Below, piece by piece: positions 38,720 through 42,765 of a stretch of DNA of 42,765 nt. The notes under the pieces were generated by a model, which saw only the letters and a list, made by a program, of their open reading frames with translations, was not told where the DNA came from and did no database searches. How positions within the stretch are numbered: the stretch's first letter is position 1; each line of letters begins with the position of its first letter. The DNA is from a virus. The DNA is taken from positions 1 through 42,765 of IMG/VR virus record IMGVR_UViG_3300017788_000057; one strand, written 5' to 3'. A program made the translations under genes and the position numbers.

Positions 38720-39341
38720 ATGTATCCATAACCTTTATAAAATAATCTAATGTTGTTATGCCGAGTATGGTTTTGTCTCTCAGAACCACAGCAACTTTTC
38801 CCCCACCAGACACGAGCATAAGATATTCTTCAGGAATGTACCGACTGTTTTTGTTTATGTCAAGGACTTTATCGGGAACAGCCGGATGTGGGAATAATAC
38901 AGACCAGGGCGCGGCTGCGAACACAACAGATCCTTTATATGATTGCGGCCGCGCCTCCCAACCGAATAGCACAGCCGCGTGCTGTTTACCTCTTTCCTTC
39001 GCCTGGCGCTGTACTTTATACCACCACGCACTACGAAACACTAAACGGCTTTTTCGCGTGCTTTTAGCTTCGATAAGCCACGTTTTGTGTTGGAGATCGC
39101 CCTTGAAGACAATACCGCACCCAGATCCTGGTGTTTGCTCGAGGGACGTATCGCGAGCCAGGTTTTTTTCAAACTGCGCCCCTTGTGCGCGATTGGTGTC
39201 ATTAATTGTCGAGAAGTCCGGTAACGTCTTCGTCTGTGAGGGTTCGAGTCTTTTTATCAGATCCGTCTCGTAACATGACGGGTTCGAGGCTGTCGGGCCT
39301 CTGCTGAACAAGTGACCCAATTTGCTTAGAGGCTTCTTCAT
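38700..39341 (-). CDS. Hjc-like PD-(D/E)XK nuclease, Holliday resolvase-type
   Basis: ATG 39341 (MKKPLSKLGH) is a possible start; a TTG at 39350 also exists and the first about 45 codons overlap the recombinase gene in another frame, so the true start could be later. The core is GAQFEKNLAR, then GCGIVFKGDLQHKTWLIEAK, with E-x-K nuclease residues and an Asp before it, followed by WYKVQRQAKERGKQHAAVLF. That fits the archaeal Hjc / phage endonuclease family. A second junction enzyme next to the RuvC-like one is notable. Confidence 0.65.
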   Translation of the reverse strand: MKKPLSKLGHLFSRGPTASNPSCYETDLIKRLEPSQTKTLPDFSTINDTNRAQGAQFEKNLARDTSLEQTPGSGCGIVFKGDLQHKTWLIEAKSTRKSRLVFRSAWWYKVQRQAKERGKQHAAVLFGWEARPQSYKGSVVFAAAPWSVLFPHPAVPDKVLDINKNSRYIPEEYLMLVSGGGKVAVVLRDKTILGITTLDYFIKVMDTYENCSY

Positions 39342-40611
39342 ATAGAGCAAGTATAGGCTCGTCTTTGAACGGCGTATAGTTATACGCTTCCGCAGTCAGG
39401 TGCGCACGCAATGTGGGAGGAAATTTTTGCGTGTATATCGGAAACCGTAGTAGGTGGCCTATATCTCGCCTAGATAGGAACTTCGCTATATCCGCAACTT
39501 TTGTGAACTCTCTCTCAAAGATAACGTACTTATTGCCTTTTTTCTCAAACCAACGTGCGTCGAGAGTACCTAGTTCTTTTAGGAAACTGTAGATACGACT
39601 ACCCTCGTCAGTTTGTCCGACGGTGTATGGAATACCTTTAATGTCAATGTCATCAAGGTATAGTCGATATTCAGCAGAGGTATTTGTGCCTCCGCTTTCT
39701 TTATCTTTTTTCGCCGTCAGAACGCAGTCGGCGAATTTATGCCGCATGGTTGTATCGCGCGCGTTATACACCGAGCGGAGATCCCATGAGATAGAGTTGC
39801 TGTATTTGAGTGCCCAACCACCTGCAGCCTCTTTCGGCGTACCGTGCGGAGAAAATCCCCCAATTTTTACACGGTATTGATTGATCATCAGAATTGTGGG
39901 GGCAATGCCGTCTTGATTAGCTGCGTCACCTTGCGCAGCAATCAATGCTGTCACCAAGCCCGTCACCATCTTAGCTTGGTCACCTATCATGGCTTTGCCT
40001 TCCCGTCGACTTGCCGGCTCGAGGACGGCTATAGAGTCTATCACGATTAAGTCGACAGCGCCGTCACGTACCAGTTGCGTTACGACAACACGCACGGACT
40101 CGCCGGCGCCTCCTCTGATCAACACAAAAGAAGCATCATCGGCTATACTTAGCTCATCGTTGCTCTTTGTTATATCATGCGGGATGCGGACACCCCATCG
40201 AGAAGCCCATGCTGGATCAAAGTCATTCTCTGCGTTGATGAGCAGGACACGCATGCGATCGTTTTTACCGCAACGACAAGTAGTGACTACCTCACCTGTC
40301 CAGTCATTTACGAAATCAATGATCGGGGTGTAGCATTGTCGGCATGTTCGCTGCGCAGCGGCTATTAGGATGTAAGACAGCAGCGATTTACCTTGGTGCG
40401 CATCGCCGGTCAGTTGTATACGCGACCCGAATGTGGGCCGCAAGTTAACGTCTACTTCGAACAAACCGGTTTGGAGTATAGATTTTCGAAACGACAGGGC
40501 GTCGCCATACGCGGCGATTGTGCCTGTTGAATCTTTTAGCGCCACTTTCATGGCTGCTTTGAGGCTGTCGGCTAATGTGCCGTGCCTATTACTTTTGCGC
40601 TCCTGTGTCAT
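39202..40611 (-). CDS. RecA/UvsX-like recombinase with zinc insertion (469 aa)
   Basis: Walker A GDAHQGKS (69-76), Walker B VDLIVIDSIAV (186-196), and ILMINQYRVKIGG, typical of RecA-type cores. A zinc-like insertion CRQC...CRCGK (Cys 90, 93, 112, 114) sits between Walker A and the next strand, which ordinary RecA lacks. The last 150 residues hold a tail with EFTKVADIAKFLSRRDIG and an acidic C-terminus (TDEDVTGLLDN) as in RecA. It is likely to drive strand exchange in recombination-dependent replication. Confidence 0.85.
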   Translation of the reverse strand: MTQERKSNRHGTLADSLKAAMKVALKDSTGTIAAYGDALSFRKSILQTGLFEVDVNLRPTFGSRIQLTGDAHQGKSLLSYILIAAAQRTCRQCYTPIIDFVNDWTGEVVTTCRCGKNDRMRVLLINAENDFDPAWASRWGVRIPHDITKSNDELSIADDASFVLIRGGAGESVRVVVTQLVRDGAVDLIVIDSIAVLEPASRREGKAMIGDQAKMVTGLVTALIAAQGDAANQDGIAPTILMINQYRVKIGGFSPHGTPKEAAGGWALKYSNSISWDLRSVYNARDTTMRHKFADCVLTAKKDKESGGTNTSAEYRLYLDDIDIKGIPYTVGQTDEGSRIYSFLKELGTLDARWFEKKGNKYVIFEREFTKVADIAKFLSRRDIGHLLRFPIYTQKFPPTLRAHLTAEAYNYTPFKDEPILALYEEASKQIGSLVQQRPDSLEPVMLRDGSDKKTRTLTDEDVTGLLDN

Positions 40612-40958
40612 TTTCCAAACGGCGCTGGTTTGCCTGTACCGGTGAAAGCTTTATTTATAGTACCAATGGCGTATTCGGCGACGATGTCGGAGTAACTATC
40701 GAGGATTTGTGCCAAGTCTTCGGTGGTCCGAATAGCGGCTGTGTTGGCTGGAACACTTATGCCGACGCTTACTCGAATAGAGGAATAAGAGCCAAATATG
40801 TCCGGCACAGTCATATCTGTGCTGAATGTGACGGAACCTTCTCCCGACTGTGCGGCAGTAGCTATCGAGTGTGTGTCGTGTTTCATAAGTTTGTATGTTT
40901 CTTTTGGAGATAGTCTGTAGTAGACGCGTACATCAAGACGAATGTCTATGAAGTTCAT
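40608..40958 (-). CDS. Hypothetical protein (116 aa)
   Basis: A beta-rich start (NFIDIRLDVRVYYRLSPKET), then Ser/Thr-rich sequence and a helical end EDLAQILDSYSDIVAEYAIG. It overlaps the recombinase start and the helicase stop by four bases each. An accessory to recombination is possible by position. Not recognised. Confidence 0.55.
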   Translation of the reverse strand: MNFIDIRLDVRVYYRLSPKETYKLMKHDTHSIATAAQSGEGSVTFSTDMTVPDIFGSYSSIRVSVGISVPANTAAIRTTEDLAQILDSYSDIVAEYAIGTINKAFTGTGKPAPFGK

Positions 40959-42334
40959 AAGATAAAACCTAATTCTCGGTACTGTTTCGTGCGTTTCTCC
41001 GATTGTCTTCGCAAGATACCTATGTTGTTTATCTGTGGATCAAATATGACTGGCTGTTTTTTACCCAACTGAATGCGCGTACTGCGCCCAGCGGTCTGCT
41101 CAATCTGCGATACGGGTGAGGTCATTATTATACTATCTTTCCATGGTACATCAAGCGCTTTTTCGCTCATTTTAAACGTCGTGAACGTTAGCGGTTTCGC
41201 TAATTCTGCAGCCCCGTCTTTTACACCAGATATATACAGACCGACGTTTGCTGCACCCAACGATTGCCCGACTGCTGTGTGTAGATAATTCAGTGGGGCG
41301 CGAAACTGGTTGAATATCAACACCTGGCGACCGGCCTCAAAAAATCGGCGAATGACGGGTATGAACGTGTTCAAGTACTTCTCGTCATTCACTAGGTCCG
41401 AGAGCATGCTGGTCCACATTAATCGCTCAGGATTCCACTGGACACCTTTAGGTCCAAGAGGTAGACGTCCGCCGCACTTGACCGGAAATTTATCGAACAG
41501 TGGACATTTACTGCACCGTGCCTTCCATGTAGCACTCTTATAGACAATGCACCAAGCCGTTCGGTAATCGTACCACGGAAAATCAACGGTTATTCTAGGG
41601 CGTACAACGCGTGCGGTCATTGTACGCCCTTTCACTTCTACGGTAGTGCCTGCTAGAAATTTATAAAACACCCACGTCAAACCATCTTTACGTATTTCGG
41701 TCGCTGTAAGTGCAAGCGAACGTTCATAATCGATGTTGTACATGGCGCCACAGAAGCGTGGTGCTGAGAACACATGAGCTTCGTCACATATTAGAAGTTG
41801 GCACTTCAGCGGACTATAAAACCATTCTTGACGCATCAAGGATTGTGCAAGGATGATTTTGATAGCCGCATTCGATTGCCTAATCTCTGCTAGCGGCGTA
41901 TCTGTGGAGCTGAACACCGCGACAGTCTTGTCAGGTAAAAACTGGCTAATACGCTCAGCCCATTGTGTTGCAATGTTTTTTTGATCAACAATTACAACTA
42001 CAGACGATACGCCTAGTTTCTCAGCAACAGCCAGCGCTATCACTGTTTTACCTACCCCACAGGCCGCTTTCAGAAACACGCCGGTGTGTTTAGTTGCTAG
42101 AATGTTAGCTACTTCATTAACCGGCTCTTCTTGGTAATCTCGGAGACGTATTGTTGTAGGCAGTACTGCAAGCGGCGGAGGGCGCTCGCTACGGTCTTTC
42201 GGTATGGCGATAAGATCGTCAACCGATTTATATATCGGGTACGTCCGCGCTTTCCCTACTTTAACAATAGGTGTTGCCGAATACTGCGCCAACAGCTCTT
42301 CTGTTGGCGAAACTAATGTAAATGCACTATTCAA
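40955..42334 (-). CDS. SF2 DEAH-type helicase, UvsW-like (459 aa)
   Basis: A Q-like LRDYQEEPV (about 64), Walker A AACGVGKT (90-97), motif Ia VIVDQKNIATQW, motif II CDEAH (183-187), motif III ALTATE, a cysteine cluster ARCSKCPLFDKFPVKCGG typical of some UvsW-like proteins, and motif VI QTAGRSTR. It would unwind branched DNA and disassemble R-loops, helping the switch from origin to recombination-dependent replication as T4 UvsW does. Confidence 0.9.
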   Translation of the reverse strand: MNSAFTLVSPTEELLAQYSATPIVKVGKARTYPIYKSVDDLIAIPKDRSERPPPLAVLPTTIRLRDYQEEPVNEVANILATKHTGVFLKAACGVGKTVIALAVAEKLGVSSVVVIVDQKNIATQWAERISQFLPDKTVAVFSSTDTPLAEIRQSNAAIKIILAQSLMRQEWFYSPLKCQLLICDEAHVFSAPRFCGAMYNIDYERSLALTATEIRKDGLTWVFYKFLAGTTVEVKGRTMTARVVRPRITVDFPWYDYRTAWCIVYKSATWKARCSKCPLFDKFPVKCGGRLPLGPKGVQWNPERLMWTSMLSDLVNDEKYLNTFIPVIRRFFEAGRQVLIFNQFRAPLNYLHTAVGQSLGAANVGLYISGVKDGAAELAKPLTFTTFKMSEKALDVPWKDSIIMTSPVSQIEQTAGRSTRIQLGKKQPVIFDPQINNIGILRRQSEKRTKQYRELGFIL

Positions 42335-42765
42335 CGAAAAATCTGGATAAGGCTTCGTAGTATGATACGTGTAGCTCGTCTTCGGCGCGAGTTACCGCGA
42401 CATATGCAAGGCGATGCTCTTCTTTAATATCCGAGGCGTTCTCATGCGGTAATATACCTTCCTCTGCGCCGATTAAGAACACTTTACCAAATTCAAGGCC
42501 TTTTGCAGCATGGATTGTGGATAACGTCACACCGGGTTTTGCTGCTTGCTTTTGCTGCTGTAACGCAACAACAAACTGTATGTGCGTTAGTAATGCGGTG
42601 ATGCTTGTATAATCCTGTGCGATCGCGACTAACTGTGACACAGCTAGTTGTAGATCTTCTACATTACGTGACAGCGATTTATCGGCGAGCTCACGGAGGT
42701 ACGTGTTATAACGGAATCGATATATGATGTCATTAATCGCCTCTACCGGCTTTGTTGGTCGGTTA
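42327..42765 (-). CDS. UvrD/PcrA-like SF1 helicase, C-terminal end (partial)
   Basis: The frame is open to the window edge; the visible 145 residues end in EALSRFFVE. Helicase motifs V and VI are present: VTLSTIHAAKGLEFGKVFLI and EEHRLAYVAVTRAEDELHVS. Between them ILPHENA is typical of UvrD/Rep. The N-terminal ATPase part lies outside. The stop overlaps the SF2 helicase start by eight bases, so the two helicases are co-translated. Confidence 0.9.
   Translation of the reverse strand, partial: NRPTKPVEAINDIIYRFRYNTYLRELADKSLSRNVEDLQLAVSQLVAIAQDYTSITALLTHIQFVVALQQQKQAAKPGVTLSTIHAAKGLEFGKVFLIGAEEGILPHENASDIKEEHRLAYVAVTRAEDELHVSYYEALSRFFVE

Overview
The window is a piece of a large double-stranded DNA tailed phage with a contractile tail (myovirus morphotype). 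The evidence is a large terminase, a prohead protease, a major capsid protein, a sheath-like and a tube-like protein, a spike with a PAAR-type tip, a phage-style recombination and replication set, a phage sigma-70-family factor and a cluster of about ten tRNA genes. Genes are dense, often overlap by a few bases, use the standard code and lack host housekeeping functions. The host cannot be named. The tRNA introns resemble, from memory, the group IC3 introns of cyanobacterial tRNA-Leu genes, but similar introns occur in other bacteria.

Layout. (1) Positions 1-5433, minus strand, is an accessory block. It holds ten tRNA genes, three of them (one cut by the window edge) interrupted by small group I introns inserted after U34. 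It also holds an SPFH/prohibitin-like lipoprotein, a membrane/lipobox protein, and six tandem paralogous Gly/Tyr/Asp-rich low-complexity proteins. The intron of tRNA-Leu(UAA) carries in its 3' domain a sequence that looks like the right end / omega-RNA 3' end of an IS200/IS605 (TnpB) element, giving an IStron-like arrangement without a tnpB gene. (2) Positions 5434-6125 are a divergent intergenic region rich in hairpins. (3) Positions 6126-30344, plus strand, encode virion morphogenesis: spike and PAAR tip, terminase, a prohead protease precursor with two inteins, small acidic or Ala-rich proteins, a decoration-like protein, the major capsid protein, neck-like proteins, sheath and tube. Hairpins follow the PAAR, decoration, capsid and tube genes. 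(4) Positions 30454-42765, minus strand, encode nucleotide metabolism, recombination and replication: MazG-like enzyme, two P-loop kinases, sigma factor, a RuvC-like and an Hjc-like resolvase, a Cas4/RecB-like nuclease, a RecA/UvsX-like recombinase, an SF2 helicase and the C-terminal end of a UvrD-like SF1 helicase.

How it fits together. The minus-strand right block supplies recombination-dependent replication functions comparable in kind to T4 UvsX/UvsW. The sigma factor could redirect host RNA polymerase to other phage promoters. The plus-strand block builds the head and contractile tail. The short motif hydrophobic-x-K-x-A recurs many times in virion proteins, once near the N-terminus of the major capsid protein, and may be the cleavage or recognition signature of the intein-bearing prohead protease. 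No portal, tape measure, DNA polymerase or lysis gene was recognised here.
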